DNA of 64,000 nucleotides from Geobacter sp. (GCA_003314535.1 POSG01000006.1:62001-126000); one strand, 5' to 3'. Counted from the stretch's first letter, positions 35,854 to 45,265 are shown. Translations and numbers: made by a program. Notes: generated by a model not told the origin, from the sequence alone.

Positions 35854-36186
35854 ATGATGATCCTGTCCATAGTAAAAATCGTGCCGCTACCCGGGAAGAG
35901 AGAAGAGCTGCTGTGCGTCCTGGGTTCTATCAAGGGGCCCATAGAGGCGATGAGCGGCTGCCTGGACTGCCGCATCTGCCAGGAAGAAGGCGAAGAAGGG
36001 GAGATCATCTTCCTGGAGCACTGGCAGTCCTGGGAAGCCTTCATCCGGCACATCCGATCGGAACTCTACGGGAGGATGCTGGAAGCAATGGAGCTATCCC
36101 AGCGCGAGCCGGAAGTGTCCTTCTTCGAGGTATCGTCGATGCGGGGCATGGACCTGCTCAAGGCGGTAAGAAGCCAGAGGACGTGA
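35854..36186 (+). CDS. Antibiotic-biosynthesis-monooxygenase (ABM) domain protein
   Basis: 110 aa from 35854, a single dimeric alpha-beta barrel domain: ILSIVKIVPLPGKREELLCVL, then CLDCRICQEEGEEGEIIFLEHW, then FFEVSSMRG. Members include cofactor-free monooxygenases and haem-degrading enzymes; no catalytic assignment is possible here. ATGs occur at 35842, 35854 and 35857. The -24/-12-like element ends at 35840, so the later starts fit better if that promoter is real. It is immediately downstream of the sigma-54 regulator and likely in its regulon. Confidence 0.75.
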   Translation: MMILSIVKIVPLPGKREELLCVLGSIKGPIEAMSGCLDCRICQEEGEEGEIIFLEHWQSWEAFIRHIRSELYGRMLEAMELSQREPEVSFFEVSSMRGMDLLKAVRSQRT

Positions 36187-36267
36187 AACATGGGCGCGAT
36201 CCAGACTGTCCGGAGCAGTCGGGAGATATGGCCATGTCTCAATAAAAACGGCAAAAGGAGGAGAACC

Positions 36268-36966
36268 ATGAAACAACTGATGAGTATGTGCGTGGCCTTG
36301 TCATGTATCGCAACCGGACTGTTGATCGGCGGCTGCGGCGCCAGTTACCAGGCGCGCAGCGTGGACGTCCAAACCGCCACGCTGTTCAACCCGTCCATCC
36401 TGCAGAAGGGGGGAGAAGATCAGGCCCTCTATCGCTATGTGAATCCCGACGCGAAAATCAAACAGTACGACAAGGTGATAATCGACCCGGTGATCATCGT
36501 CAAGGAAGCGCAGCTTGACGCGGATGAGCTTGGCAACTACCAGAAGCTTGCCACCAATGCCTTTGTCTACCTGACCGATGAGCTCAAGCAGGACTACCAG
36601 ATCGTGGACAGCCCCGCGCAGGGCACCATGAGGATCCAGCTGGCCATCGTCGATGCTGACAGCTCGAAACCGGGACGCAATGTCCTTTCATCGGTCATGC
36701 CCATCGGCATAGGCGTAAATGCCGTGAAATACGCCGCCACCGGTAAACAGTCCGGAGTAGGTGAAATAACCGCGGAATTCAAAGTGACCGACGCCATGAG
36801 CGGGGCGCTCCTGGGAGCGGCACTGGATAAGCGCGTCGGCGGCAAGAGCCCGAAAGGCATCACCGATACCTGGTACAACGCGGATGAAGCTCTGAAATAC
36901 TGGGCGAAAAAGGCCCGCTACGTCATGTGCACCGAGCGGGGCGGGACCGACTGCGTCAAGCCTTAG
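36268..36966 (+). CDS. DUF3313-type outer-membrane lipoprotein
   Basis: 232 aa. A lipoprotein signal with Cys23 (IGGC) precedes a domain resembling DUF3313: YRYVNPDAKIKQYDKVIIDPVIIV, QKLATNAFVYLTDELKQDYQIV, and a C-terminal ADEALKYWAKKARYVMC. GGAGGAG just before the ATG fixes the start; in-frame upstream codons from 36190 are not supported. It is 81 bp after the ABM gene on the same strand and probably shares its transcript. Function unknown; envelope location. Confidence 0.8.
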   Translation: MKQLMSMCVALSCIATGLLIGGCGASYQARSVDVQTATLFNPSILQKGGEDQALYRYVNPDAKIKQYDKVIIDPVIIVKEAQLDADELGNYQKLATNAFVYLTDELKQDYQIVDSPAQGTMRIQLAIVDADSSKPGRNVLSSVMPIGIGVNAVKYAATGKQSGVGEITAEFKVTDAMSGALLGAALDKRVGGKSPKGITDTWYNADEALKYWAKKARYVMCTERGGTDCVKP

Positions 36967-37218
36967 CATGCTGTAGGAAAACTATTGCGGAGCCCGTCAG
37001 CGGCGTTGCGCAGTGCCCACACCCGCGCCTGTCTGAGTGATATGTCCCGGGTGCTGCTCAGTTTGCCTTGCATCCGGCCTTCCTCATAACGTTTTCCACC
37101 AGCCTGTCAGACGGGGTATGCATGCCAATCAAAGAGGCGGCCATGGCTGCTCCGGGTCTGCATCAAAAAAAACGGGGATGGAAACCTCCGACTGGCCTGA
37201 CCGGGGAGTGGACGCTGA

Positions 37219-37259
37219 CCAAGAGTCTTCACTCCCCGAGCGAGACGGGGAGAACTTGG
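37219..37259. other. Two-part hairpin in the 36967-37350 intergenic region
   Basis: CTCCCCG-AGCGAGA-CGGGGAG (37232-37252) forms a 7-bp stem, enclosed by a second stem CCAAG (37219-37223) / CTTGG (37255-37259). There is no U tract. It could end the ABM/DUF3313 message or be a regulatory RNA hairpin before the lipoprotein gene at 37351. The rest of this 384-base gap shows no gene. Confidence 0.4.
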
Positions 37260-37350
37260 GCCAGTGCGCGCTCCGGAACATTGCCTTGGGCAGGGGAGGG
37301 TCTTATTCCGGCGTCAATCGTTTGCGGTCGGATTGAAGGGGGATGCAGCA

Positions 37351-37830
37351 ATGGGCGCGTGCGTGAAAAGAAGTCTCTGGATCTTTCTGTCACTGATATC
37401 CCTGGCAGGCGGCTGCGCGAGCAGACAGGATCTCGCTGCTGAAATTGTCAAAGCCCGCAGAATCGGAACTGCCGGAGTTACGAGGGTTTACCCTGTAGAT
37501 ACGAAACAGGCATGGGAAATATCAATGGCCGTGTTCCGCTGGGAAAAGACCGATGCGGTCGAGGAGCATCGCGACGAGAATTACGTGATTACCAGTACCG
37601 GGATGGAAATGGTGCTTTACGGATCAGTGATGGGCGTGTGGATTGAACCTGCTGATACGGCTGCCTCGAAAATTACCATTATAGCCAAACGCAGGGTTGA
37701 GGGCGACAGGTTTACCAGGCTGGATGCTGAAAATTTCTACAGGAAGTTTGACCAAGGCATCAAAATTCTGAAAGAAGGGAGGAAGCTGCCCATTGCGTCT
37801 CCACTGGATACCGAGAAATCCGGCTTGTGA
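37351..37830 (+). CDS. Small lipoprotein of unknown function
   Basis: 159 aa. Signal sequence with LAGGC (Cys22). The mature part VYPVDTKQAWEISMAVFRWEKTDAV... resembles small DUF-type envelope lipoproteins with a BamC- or YajG-like alpha-beta fold, but no family is assigned. ATG 37351 begins directly at the signal peptide and follows a G-rich run (GAAGGGGG) at suitable distance. In-frame codons back to 37264 are not signal-like. Neighbours are also envelope genes. Confidence 0.65.
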   Translation: MGACVKRSLWIFLSLISLAGGCASRQDLAAEIVKARRIGTAGVTRVYPVDTKQAWEISMAVFRWEKTDAVEEHRDENYVITSTGMEMVLYGSVMGVWIEPADTAASKITIIAKRRVEGDRFTRLDAENFYRKFDQGIKILKEGRKLPIASPLDTEKSGL

Positions 37831-38089
37831 TAAATCATGAGAAGAAACGCGCAAATACTTCAGGGCAGGCAAGGGAACCATTGAAACAAGGTATGCCGAG
37901 AAATAATAAGGAAAGCAAATGAGCCGGAATTTTGGGCAAAATTGTATCGCAAACCTTGTGTGACCATGTTGTGGATGAAAACTGCCCAGACTCAGCCTGT
38001 GCCGAACCCTCGGCGAGAGGCGCTTTGGTGGGAGCGACAATTCAGCAGGAAAGAATGGGACCTGGTTTGTTCCGGGAAAGAGGTAACAC

Positions 38090-38281
38090 ATGAACAGAAA
38101 ACAAATCACAGTTCTGATCGGAGCCCTAGTGGTTGCCGCACTCATTCTTTGGCGCAACCTGCCGATTGAATTTCCGTTGGCAATCGTCAAGATGTTTGTT
38201 CTTGCCATGAAGTTGTGCGTGGTCTTGGTCTTGGCGATAATTGCATATGTGGTGGCCGGTGAAAAGAAAAAAACATCCTGA
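38090..38281 (+). CDS. 63-aa inner-membrane protein
   Basis: Two hydrophobic helices (residues about 6-22 and 32-57: VLIGALVVAALILW and MKLCVVLVLAIIAYVVAG) with a short positively charged tail GEKKKTS. AGAGGT lies about eight bases before the ATG. No family recognised. It is convergent with the TPR gene, whose stop is 50 bp away. The 259 bases upstream contain no other gene. Confidence 0.6.
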   Translation: MNRKQITVLIGALVVAALILWRNLPIEFPLAIVKMFVLAMKLCVVLVLAIIAYVVAGEKKKTS

Positions 38282-38330
38282 ATGAATGGGCTCACTTGTC
38301 AGTGATTGTGCATGGCGGAATATGCTTTTG

Positions 38331-39251
38331 CTATTCCTTGCCGGGAATCGTCTTGTCGTCGACGATGTTATCCAGGACGGCCGATATCTTCCCTCGCAGC
38401 TCCCTCTTGATACCGCTGTTGTGTTTCTTCACGGCATTCGCAGAGCCGTAGATGTTTCCCATGTAGAATGGCAGCCCGATGCCTCCGGTCAGCGCGGCCG
38501 CAGGATACAGCTCGCTGTTCACTGCAGTGACTGATCCGGCGATGAAAAGGGCGTTCAGGAGAAAGGCGGAGAGCCCGTCACCGTATCGTCCTGCGTAGAC
38601 ATAACCACTGCCAGGCAGGATCGCGGAAAGCACCGCCGCGAGTATCTCCGATTTCTGCGGGAGGTGCTCATAGTCCCGCACAAGGGCCAGCGCTTCCTGA
38701 ACGTGGGGCTTTTCCGGATGTTCGGGGAATGTTGCAAGAAACAGCTCCAGGTCGCCTGCGGCAAGAGCCGCGTCACCTCTGTCAAGTTCGAGGAGCGAAC
38801 GCGCCACGAGAGCCCGGGGAGCAAACGATGAATCCGGTCCTTCCTGTACGAGCTTCGTGAACAGGCCGGCTGCGCCGGCATGGTCTTTTCTCTTCCAGCG
38901 GCTGAGACCCTCGTAATAAAGGGCATGGCTCAAGTACCTGCTCAGGGGATAGAATTCGGCCAGGCTGCCAAAGGTTCTGGCGGCGGCTTCGTATTCCTCT
39001 CCAAGGTAGTAGGCTATGCCGGTCCGAAAGAGTGCAATGTCACCCCGCTCGGAATCAGGGAACAGGATGCGGAATTTCTTGTACTCGGTGATCGCCCGGT
39101 AGAACTCCCCTTCGGCGAGAAAAGCGTCGCCCAGCCGCAGCTGCACATCCTGGGAAATATAGACGGCCTGCTCCTCGGCATGGGAGGAGGAGATACAGGG
39201 AAAAACCGTGAGGAAAGCTGCTGTCAGCAGTAAGGGCAAATGTTTCATCAT
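38331..39251 (-). CDS. Periplasmic TPR protein with C-terminal TM2-like membrane region
   Basis: 306 aa. A signal peptide (ending SSSHAEE) precedes tandem TPR-like helices (about 35-195: LRLGDAFLAEGEFYRAITEYKKF, DIALFRTGIAYYLGEEYEAAARTF, LSHALYYEGLSRWKRKDHAGAAGLF). A C-terminal region (about 205-285) follows with LPGSGYVYAGRYGDGLSAFLLNA-type glycine/aromatic helices as in TM2 proteins. Its ATG overlaps the stop of the yidD gene (ATGA), so the two are translationally coupled. Confidence 0.75.
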   Translation of the reverse strand: MMKHLPLLLTAAFLTVFPCISSSHAEEQAVYISQDVQLRLGDAFLAEGEFYRAITEYKKFRILFPDSERGDIALFRTGIAYYLGEEYEAAARTFGSLAEFYPLSRYLSHALYYEGLSRWKRKDHAGAAGLFTKLVQEGPDSSFAPRALVARSLLELDRGDAALAAGDLELFLATFPEHPEKPHVQEALALVRDYEHLPQKSEILAAVLSAILPGSGYVYAGRYGDGLSAFLLNALFIAGSVTAVNSELYPAAALTGGIGLPFYMGNIYGSANAVKKHNSGIKRELRGKISAVLDNIVDDKTIPGKE

Positions 39252-39763
39252 TTTGAAAGGAGGTTGTTTTCCACCGGATCGTAGAGCCTGCCGTCAGGGA
39301 GGGGCAGGTAAAACGTTCCGGGCCGTTTGAAAGGGTTGCAGCGCATCAGCCGGTCGGCGGTCAGTACAACCCCGGGGAAAACGCCGTTGCTGCTGACCGC
39401 TTGGCGGCCGAATGCGGAACACGATGGATAAAACCCGCACCTGCCCCCGTCAGTCGGCGAGATGAATTTCTGGTATGCGGTCACCGCTCCGAGCAGGACG
39501 ATCCTCGGGAATGATGTTTCGGGATCGGGACTGTCTTTCTGCCGGACGGGGCATGCGTCCGGAGCTCTCATTGCAGACGGAGAGCCGAAAGCGATGGCAA
39601 AGGCGAGCAGTACGCAGCAGAAAGCCGGGAATATCGCTGCCGGGAACCGGAGTGTTCGGCGGGAACCCCCAAGTGGTCCGGCGTGGAGTCTCCCGCTGCC
39701 ATGGGCCGTGACAGGCTGCATGAGAACCTTCGCGGTGTCCTTTTCGTGAACTCGCGAATACAC
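39248..39763 (-). CDS. yidD: YidD-family membrane protein insertion factor with N-terminal extension
   Basis: 171 aa. The C-terminal approximately 75 residues are a YidD domain (AYQKFISPTDGGRCGFYPSCSAF... RLMRCNPFKRPG) with the conserved Cys residues. Usual YidD proteins are about 70-90 aa; this one has roughly 90 extra N-terminal residues with a hydrophobic segment (FPAAIFPAFCCVLLAFAIAFG). That may be an export signal, putting the domain outside the cytoplasm, unlike the usual amphipathic inner-leaflet protein. It overlaps the TPR gene start by 4 bp. The start codon is uncertain within the extension. Confidence 0.8.
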   Translation of the reverse strand: MYSRVHEKDTAKVLMQPVTAHGSGRLHAGPLGGSRRTLRFPAAIFPAFCCVLLAFAIAFGSPSAMRAPDACPVRQKDSPDPETSFPRIVLLGAVTAYQKFISPTDGGRCGFYPSCSAFGRQAVSSNGVFPGVVLTADRLMRCNPFKRPGTFYLPLPDGRLYDPVENNLLSK

Positions 39764-39812
39764 GTGGCTTCCCTACGCCCGATCCTTAACCTGCAAGAAA
39801 CCAGGCTGAAAT

Positions 39813-40040
39813 CTACTGTGCAGTATGCTGCTCGATTGTCTTCTTCTTAAGTTCATCATACTGGCTTTCGGTTATGGCGCCGCTTTCATAGGCCTTTTTG
39901 AGATCGATCAGTTCATCACCCAGTGATTTGGTGGTGGTGATACTCTTGGTTTCGACCGTTGACCCTCGTCCTCCGCAGCAACCGGCGAGGCTGACCAGGG
40001 CCAGGACGAGGAACAGAATACATGCTCGATGGAATTTCAT
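39813..40040 (-). CDS. Small SHOCT-domain lipoprotein
   Basis: 75 aa. Lipoprotein signal with LAGC (Cys21), a short Ser/Thr linker, then a SHOCT motif (LIDLKKAYESGAITESQYDELKKKTI). SHOCT segments are short C-terminal oligomerisation modules. AGGAGG upstream of ATG 40040 is clear. It is 49 bp downstream of the yidD start on the same strand. The 309 bases from 40041 to 40349 show no gene or clear signal. Confidence 0.8.
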   Translation of the reverse strand: MKFHRACILFLVLALVSLAGCCGGRGSTVETKSITTTKSLGDELIDLKKAYESGAITESQYDELKKKTIEQHTAQ

Positions 40041-40349
40041 GAAAAGACCTCCTTTTCTAAGTATTGATTCAACGCCAGGCTTGCGAGGTTGACGGCTCCA
40101 ATCGGCAAGACATGCGCTTTCCCACATTAAAATGCAACACAACCTTTTATTTCATTGTATCCTGTTTGCCGCGCGATGCCACTGTTTGAGGCATGAATTG
40201 TCGTCAACTCCCTTAACGGGCCATCTTCTCCCGACCAGTAGCACGATCACACTCGAATCCTGCACCATGCGCAAGCGCTCCGGCAGGGGATAGGACTCGG
40301 GATCGGCGGGGCCGGGACGCATCATCGGAGCCCCTCAACTCCGTGGCCG

Positions 40350-41828
40350 TCAAACCGGTTGCATATCGAAAAAATGAAAAGCCCATCCTTCCAGGTCCAC
40401 GTGCAACCCCTGGCTGAGCATCCCGCTCCCGTCCCTCTCGAATGCATCCCCTGACATGACGTCGTGGAGACGCCATGCGCGTCTGCACAAGTCGTCCCAC
40501 GGCACCTGGATAAGCCCCTGCGAACGCTGCGGAGACAGGTTCACGACCACGAGGCAGCGGCCTTCCCCCGTTCTCCAGCACCAGGCCACCAGGTGATTGC
40601 AGCTCTGGTTGTCGGGCCAGCCGCCCCTCTCGCAGAGGCGCCATTCACCGCTTCTCAAGTCCAGCCCGGCAACGGCGTCCAGAAGGGCATGGTGGAACGC
40701 CTGCAGATCCGCGTCAGCCGGCTCGTCGGGGCGGCGGCCGAGAAACACGGGGAGTCTCACCTTTCGCCCTTCGAACTGCCCCTCGTGCAGCAGCAGCGCC
40801 CCCGGCAGTGTCATGGTCGCAACGACGACGGCCCGCTCCTGCTCAGGGGTAAAGATGGCAGCAGCCCGGGGTTCGTCGTGGTTTTCGATGAAGCGGACCA
40901 GCTTCTCCTGGTAGGCCATGTCGGCGCAGAGGTGAAGCCGGACATGTTCGGCCGGGCCATGCTCGAGCCGGTCGTAGAGCTTCTTGTCGTAGCAGTAGTC
41001 GAAGCCCTGCTGCTGCAGCTCCCACTCCAGGTCCCAGTAGGCCTCGGCCATGAAGAGGAAGCCGGGGTGCTTTTTCCTCACCGAGCCGATCACCTCGGGC
41101 CAGTAGTCCCCGTCGGGCCGTTCTCCGGCGCGATCCCCCCAGGTGCGCCGGAAGATGTCGTTCATGACCAGCATGGCCATGTCGCAGCGCACTCCGTCGC
41201 ACTGTTCGGCGATGAAGGCAAGCGTATCGATGACCGCCTCCCGCAGGCCGTCGTTAAAGGCGTTGAGCTGGAGCACGTCCGGCCAGGCCGGGAAATACGG
41301 GTCGCGCCCGCAGGCGAACACGTATCCCCCTTCCGCGATGAACGCGGCCGGCTCCCGCACCGAGTCACCGTGATCCCCCTGGATGAAGTAGTCGGGGTGT
41401 TCCGACACCCATGGATGATCCGGGGCCACGTGATTGGGGACGAAATCGAGGATCAGGCGCATGCCGCGCTTGGCCAGCTCCCTGCGGGCCTTGGCGAGGC
41501 CTTCTCTCCCCCCCAGGTGTTGATCCGCCTCGTAACTGCGGACGCAGTAGGGGGAGCCCACGTTATCCGTCTCGGTGAAGTCGGGGAGGGCGCGGCGGAA
41601 GCCGTCAAGAAGGTTCTGGTTGCCCATGGCGATGCGGATTCCGGCGGGGCTCCGCTCCCAGACCCCCATGAGCCAGACGGCATCGAAGCCGAGGGTGGCG
41701 ATGGCGTCCCATTCCTTTTTCGGGACGTTTGCCAGGGTCACGGGTTTCTTCCTGTTCCTCCCCAGTTCCTGCAACCAGACCCAGGTATTGACCTCGTAAA
41801 TGACGGGATAGCGCGGCCAGGTGGACAT
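40350..41828 (-). CDS. GH13 alpha-amylase-family glycosidase
   Basis: 492 aa. The (beta/alpha)8 motifs are all visible: region I DFVPNH, region II GVRCDMAM with the nucleophile Asp, region III MAEAYWD with the acid Glu, and region IV FIENHDEPR. A C-terminal beta domain follows. No signal peptide, so it is cytoplasmic, acting on alpha-glucans or related sugars; specificity is undefined. ATG 41828 has GGAGG six bases away; the ATG two codons earlier abuts GGAGG. The stop of the GH63-like gene is 21 bp upstream, so they form an operon. Confidence 0.88.
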   Translation of the reverse strand: MSTWPRYPVIYEVNTWVWLQELGRNRKKPVTLANVPKKEWDAIATLGFDAVWLMGVWERSPAGIRIAMGNQNLLDGFRRALPDFTETDNVGSPYCVRSYEADQHLGGREGLAKARRELAKRGMRLILDFVPNHVAPDHPWVSEHPDYFIQGDHGDSVREPAAFIAEGGYVFACGRDPYFPAWPDVLQLNAFNDGLREAVIDTLAFIAEQCDGVRCDMAMLVMNDIFRRTWGDRAGERPDGDYWPEVIGSVRKKHPGFLFMAEAYWDLEWELQQQGFDYCYDKKLYDRLEHGPAEHVRLHLCADMAYQEKLVRFIENHDEPRAAAIFTPEQERAVVVATMTLPGALLLHEGQFEGRKVRLPVFLGRRPDEPADADLQAFHHALLDAVAGLDLRSGEWRLCERGGWPDNQSCNHLVAWCWRTGEGRCLVVVNLSPQRSQGLIQVPWDDLCRRAWRLHDVMSGDAFERDGSGMLSQGLHVDLEGWAFHFFDMQPV

Positions 41829-41849
41829 GGGCATCCTCCGTATAGATAA

Positions 41850-44597
41850 TTACCCTGCTTTCGACTTCCCACGGACGAAGCCCGAAGTCTTGCCGGCCTC
41901 AAGCGACTTTTCCGGATCGAGCAATCCGAAGAGCTGGATCAGCTTCGCCACCAATCCTGTCCATCCCGTCTGGTGGCTCGCGCCCAGCCCCGCACCGTTA
42001 TCCCCGTGGAAGTACTCATAGAAGAGGATGTGGTCGCGCCAGTGCGGGTCGGCCTGGAATTTTTCCGTTCCCCCGTACACGGGCCGCCGGCCGTGCTCAT
42101 CCCGCAGGAAGATGCGGGTAAGCCGATCCGAAATCTCTTTGGCCACCTCGAAGAGGTTCATCATCCGGCCTGAACCGGTCGGGCATTCGATCCTGAAGTT
42201 GTCGCCGTAGTACAGGTAGAAGTTCAGGAGCGACCTGATGATGAGGGCATTGACCGGCATCCAGATGGGGCCGCGCCAGTTGGAGTTGCCGCCGAACATG
42301 CCGGTGTTCGATTCGGCCGGCAGGTAGTCCACGTGGTACTCCCGGCCGCCCGCATGGAAGACATATGGGTTCCGCTCGTGGAACCTGGAGAGGGCGCGGA
42401 TGCCATAGGGGCTCAGGAACTCGTCCTCGTCGAGCATCTTGGCAAGGATCCGGCGCAGCCGTTCCGGGTTGATGAGGGCGAATATGCCCCGCTCGGCTAC
42501 CCCGAGGTGGCCGGGACCCGTGGGGTGGACGGAATCCAGGAGCTCGGGCATCTGCCGCATGCGTTTCTGGATCGCGGCAGCTGCCTGCGGAACGCGTTCG
42601 CGCTGCCACTTCTCGATCACCGTCGTGGCGCACAGGGGGAGGAGCCCCACCATGGAGCGCACCTTGAGCCGCGTGGCGCTGCCGTCGGGCAACCGCAGCA
42701 GGTCATAGTAGAAGCCGTCCTCCTCGTCCCACATGCCGTCCGGTCCGGGCTTGTTCATGGCCGCGGCGATATAGGCGAAGTGTTCGACGAACTTGAAGAC
42801 CATGTCCTCGTAGTAGGGGTCATGGGCAGCCAGTTCCACGGCGAGCTCCAGCATGTTCTGCGTGAACAGGGCCATCCACGCCGTGCCGTCCGCCTGCTCC
42901 AGGTAGCCTCCCGTCGGCAGCGGGGCGCTGCGGTCGAAGACGCCGATGTTGTCGAGGCCGAGAAAGCCGCCCTCAAAGACGTTCTTGCCGAAGCGGTCCT
43001 TGCGGTTCACCCACCACGTGAAGTTCAGCACGAGCTTGTTGAAGGCGGTCTTGAGGAATTCAACATCAGTCTCGCCCCGCAGCGCCTGCTCGGTGCGGTG
43101 CAGGAACAGGGTCGCAAAGGCGTGGACCGGGGGGTTCACATCGCTGAAGTTCCACTCGTAGGCGGGGATCTGGCCGCTCGGGTGCAGGTAGCGCCAGCGG
43201 AGCATCAGTTTCAGCTGGTCCTTGGCGAAGTCGGGGTCCACGATACCTATGGGCAGCGTGTGGAAGGCGAGGTCCCAGGCAGCGTACCAGGGGTACTCCC
43301 ACTTGTCGGGCATGGAGATGATGTCGTCGTTCACCATGTGGAACCACTCCCCGTTCCGGAACGCGCGGTAGCCGTGATGGAGGGGGTGGGCGTTGTGTTC
43401 TTCCAGCCATGCATCGCCGTCCCAGAAGTAATACTGCTTGGACCAGAGCATGCCGGCGATGGCCTGGCGCATGACGTTGGCGGCATCTTCGCTCACGGAT
43501 GGGGGCGTCACGGACCGGTAGAATTCGTCAGCCTCACGGAGCCTCGCCGCAAAGACGTCGTCAAAACTCTTCGCAAAGGGTTTGTCCTTTCCGTGTGGAG
43601 GTGAATCGGTGAGCCGCAAACGGATCACCGCTGACTTGCCGGCCTTTACGTTTACCCTGTAGTGCGCCGACACTTTGGTTCCCGTCTTTTCGGGATTCAC
43701 CGCGCCCTGCTGCCCGTTCACCACATGGTTGTTGATTCCGTCCTTGAGGTAGGGGCCGATGTCCGGGTAGTCGAGGCCGAGCTTGGAGTGGTTGGTTGAG
43801 TTCTCTGTAAAGAGCAGCGCCGCATCGTCTTCGCTGTACAGGTAGTACGCGCCCAGTACGGAATGCGTTGCCTCCACCGTACTCGCGCCCGACGGTCCTT
43901 CGATCTGCTTGAGCACCGGTTTCTCGGAAGGTCTGGATATCCACTCCGCCCAGTCGTTGCGGAACCACAGGGTCGGCAGCAGGTGCAGCTCGGCCGCCTC
44001 CGGACCCCGATTGACCGCAGTGATCTTCACCAGGATGTCCTCAGGTGCGGCCTTGGCGTATTCCACGAAGACGTCGAAGTAGCGGTCCTCTTTGAAGATA
44101 CCCGTGTCGAGGAGCTCGTACTCCATCTCCTCGCGGCTGCGCCGCCGGTTCGTCTCCACCAGGTCGGCGTAGGGAAACGCTGCCTGGGGGTACTTGTACA
44201 GGTATTTCATGTAGGAGTGGGTCGGCGTGCTGTCGAGGTAGAAGTAGTACTCCTTGACGTCCTCGCCGTGGTTTGCCTCGCTGTTCGTGAGCCCGAAAAG
44301 CCGCTCCTTCAGAATGGCGTCTTTGCCGTTCCACAACGCCAGGGCGAAACAGATCCGCTGCTTGTCGTCGGATATCCCTCCCAGGCCGTCTTCGCCCCAA
44401 CGGTACGCCCGGGAACGGGCGTGGTCATGGGTGAAGAAATCCCATGCGTCGCCACCCTCGCTGTAGTCCTCCCGCACCGTCCCCCACTGCCGCTCGGAGA
44501 GATACGGCCCCCATTTTTTCCAGGGAACGTTCTTTTCACGCGACTCTTCCAGGCGCTGTTTTTCAGGATTCATCCCGGCTGGATCTGCCTTTTTCAT
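41850..44597 (-). CDS. Large GH63/MGH1-like glucosidase
   Basis: 915 aa, no signal peptide. The N-terminal beta-rich half (WGPYLSERQWGTVREDYSEGGDAWDFF) leads to an (alpha/alpha)6-barrel half. That half contains WAAWDLAFHTLPIGIVDPDFAKDQL-like and GRMMNLFEVAKEISDR-like segments typical of GH63/MGH1-like glycosidases, and GFLGLDNIGVFDRS. AGGAGG about ten bases before ATG 44597 sets the start; the frame is open further upstream into the SYLF2 gene but unsupported. It probably trims alpha-glucosyl units with the adjacent GH13 enzyme. It is 37 bp downstream of SYLF2 and likely in its operon. Confidence 0.8.
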   Translation of the reverse strand: MKKADPAGMNPEKQRLEESREKNVPWKKWGPYLSERQWGTVREDYSEGGDAWDFFTHDHARSRAYRWGEDGLGGISDDKQRICFALALWNGKDAILKERLFGLTNSEANHGEDVKEYYFYLDSTPTHSYMKYLYKYPQAAFPYADLVETNRRRSREEMEYELLDTGIFKEDRYFDVFVEYAKAAPEDILVKITAVNRGPEAAELHLLPTLWFRNDWAEWISRPSEKPVLKQIEGPSGASTVEATHSVLGAYYLYSEDDAALLFTENSTNHSKLGLDYPDIGPYLKDGINNHVVNGQQGAVNPEKTGTKVSAHYRVNVKAGKSAVIRLRLTDSPPHGKDKPFAKSFDDVFAARLREADEFYRSVTPPSVSEDAANVMRQAIAGMLWSKQYYFWDGDAWLEEHNAHPLHHGYRAFRNGEWFHMVNDDIISMPDKWEYPWYAAWDLAFHTLPIGIVDPDFAKDQLKLMLRWRYLHPSGQIPAYEWNFSDVNPPVHAFATLFLHRTEQALRGETDVEFLKTAFNKLVLNFTWWVNRKDRFGKNVFEGGFLGLDNIGVFDRSAPLPTGGYLEQADGTAWMALFTQNMLELAVELAAHDPYYEDMVFKFVEHFAYIAAAMNKPGPDGMWDEEDGFYYDLLRLPDGSATRLKVRSMVGLLPLCATTVIEKWQRERVPQAAAAIQKRMRQMPELLDSVHPTGPGHLGVAERGIFALINPERLRRILAKMLDEDEFLSPYGIRALSRFHERNPYVFHAGGREYHVDYLPAESNTGMFGGNSNWRGPIWMPVNALIIRSLLNFYLYYGDNFRIECPTGSGRMMNLFEVAKEISDRLTRIFLRDEHGRRPVYGGTEKFQADPHWRDHILFYEYFHGDNGAGLGASHQTGWTGLVAKLIQLFGLLDPEKSLEAGKTSGFVRGKSKAG

Positions 44598-44634
44598 GAT
44601 ATCGTTTCCTCCTGTCCGACTTTGCAGCGGAATT

Positions 44635-45198
44635 TCAATCCGGGTGTATCCTGGTGATCTTGGTCCCCTGCAGGCCGAGTCCGGCCATGAGCCCCTTCTG
44701 GCTGAAGAAAAACGCATAGACACCTTTTCTTGCCGTGGTCGTGGTCAACGCCTTCGCCACGCCCGCATCGACGACCACTATGCTCGGGCCGACGCCGATT
44801 TCCCATCCTCCGCTTTTGTTCAGGTAGCGGAGGTCCGAATCGGACATGAAGAACAGCGCATAGCCGAATTTCTGGATGCCCGCCTGCAGCCCGTACGATG
44901 CGGAAGCGGTGTTGTAGTAGCCGGCAGTCCTGCCATGCCTGCGCAGGGCCCCGTTGCCACCCTGGGCACCGACGACGAATCCGGCTTTCACGATGCTCGG
45001 AAATACGAGGATGCCCTTGGCTTCGGAGGCGAGCACCTTTGCAGCTGGCGAGGATGCATAAAGTTCCTGCAGGGCCTTGTCCACGTCGCGGTCTATCTGG
45101 GCCTTGCTTGCTGCCGAAGAAGGGCATGGAAATGCGCCCAGGAGGGCAAAGAGCCCCACTATGATCGCAGCTGACAACGAGCGAAAACTTGGTGACAT
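44635..45198 (-). CDS. SYLF-domain (YSC84-like) secreted protein, copy 2
   Basis: 187 aa, the same length as the copy at 31835-32398 and very similar throughout (shared blocks ILVFPSIVK, SASYGLQAGIQKFGYAL, GGWEIGVGPSIVVVDAGVA, FFSQKGLMAGLGLQGTKITRI). Signal peptide ends PCPSSAA. AAAGGAG six bases before ATG 45198 supports the start. Upstream are a -24-like element and tandem palindromes at the same distances as for copy 1, so coding and control regions were apparently duplicated together. Confidence 0.88.
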   Translation of the reverse strand: MSPSFRSLSAAIIVGLFALLGAFPCPSSAASKAQIDRDVDKALQELYASSPAAKVLASEAKGILVFPSIVKAGFVVGAQGGNGALRRHGRTAGYYNTASASYGLQAGIQKFGYALFFMSDSDLRYLNKSGGWEIGVGPSIVVVDAGVAKALTTTTARKGVYAFFFSQKGLMAGLGLQGTKITRIHPD

Positions 45199-45265
45199 GG
45201 CGTGCTCCTTTCTGAATCTGCTGAGAGTGAATATCAAAGCTTCCTGGCTTGGTATGAGAATATCT

